From Chaenocephalus aceratus (taxonomy: Eukaryota; Chordata; Actinopteri; Perciformes; Channichthyidae): a stretch of 64,000 nucleotides of DNA. A model generated the notes under the pieces. The model was not told the DNA's origin. It saw nothing but the letters and a program-made list of their open reading frames with translations, and made no database searches. A program made the translations under genes and the position numbers. Location of the stretch: positions 31,653,990-31,717,989 of the forward strand of contig CM043801.1 in the NCBI GenBank assembly GCA_023974075.1, given 5' to 3'. Below are positions 63,777 to 64,000 of this stretch, piece by piece (the stretch's first letter is position 1; the number at the start of each line of letters is the position of its first letter).

Positions 63777-64000
63777 GTAGGAGCAACAGCAGCATGAAGT
63801 GATTTGTTGCAGCTGTAAACGTGGTTTCAAGTCATAGAGCAAACGCCTTCATTTTGCATTATTTTAAAACGTATCTGTTCCAGTGTGCTCAAACTAAGTA
63901 AAATGAGCCTACATTGCAGAGCCTTGTGTTTATATACGTGTTCCCTGCTGGTTTATACAGCTTATCGTCCCTCCCTACTTATCTTTGTAATATACAGATG

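Overview
This window is vertebrate, and very probably from a percomorph teleost. The genes are split into short exons with GT..AG introns. The deduced proteins match vertebrate TWSG1, ANKRD12, NDUFV2 and ACSS2. The introns carry teleost-type repeats: hAT elements and MITEs, tRNA-derived V-SINEs, LINE 3' tails and long CA tracts. No bacterial, plasmid, phage or CRISPR feature was seen. All gene calls come from reading exon sequences and splice sites by eye; no alignment was run.

Layout. On the minus strand, reading from right to left: ndufv2 (about 51.5-57.85 kb, complete, 8 coding exons), ankrd12 (about 7.6-49.4 kb, complete, 12 coding exons plus a noncoding first exon) and the 5' end of twsg1 (signal peptide exon at 4.7 kb and noncoding exon 1 near 6 kb; the rest lies beyond the left edge). 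On the plus strand, the first five coding exons of an acss2-type acetyl-CoA synthetase (58.95 kb to the right edge) lie head-to-head with ndufv2, about 1.1 kb between start codons. The order NDUFV2-ANKRD12-TWSG1 in one orientation is also the order I recall from human chromosome 18; acss2 is an extra neighbour here.

The genes do not form an operon-like pathway. Ndufv2 is a complex I subunit, Acss2 makes acetyl-CoA, Ankrd12 is a nuclear co-regulator and Twsg1 is a secreted BMP modulator. The only plausible shared regulation is the ndufv2/acss2 head-to-head promoter region.

The accessory content is the most striking part. The 20-kb first intron of ankrd12 and other introns hold several hAT-type elements whose boundaries can be fixed to the base by 8-bp target duplications. 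These include a three-deep nest (43.39-45.94 kb) and two two-deep nests (25.12-26.07 kb and 35.57-37.09 kb). A 3.3-kb A/C-rich tandem array (11.45-14.79 kb) lies almost against the 3' splice site of the penultimate ankrd12 exon. Four small coding exons of ankrd12 and ndufv2 each need a one-base correction to stay in frame. Since both genes are otherwise intact, assembly indels are the likeliest cause. I found no convincing new gene system.
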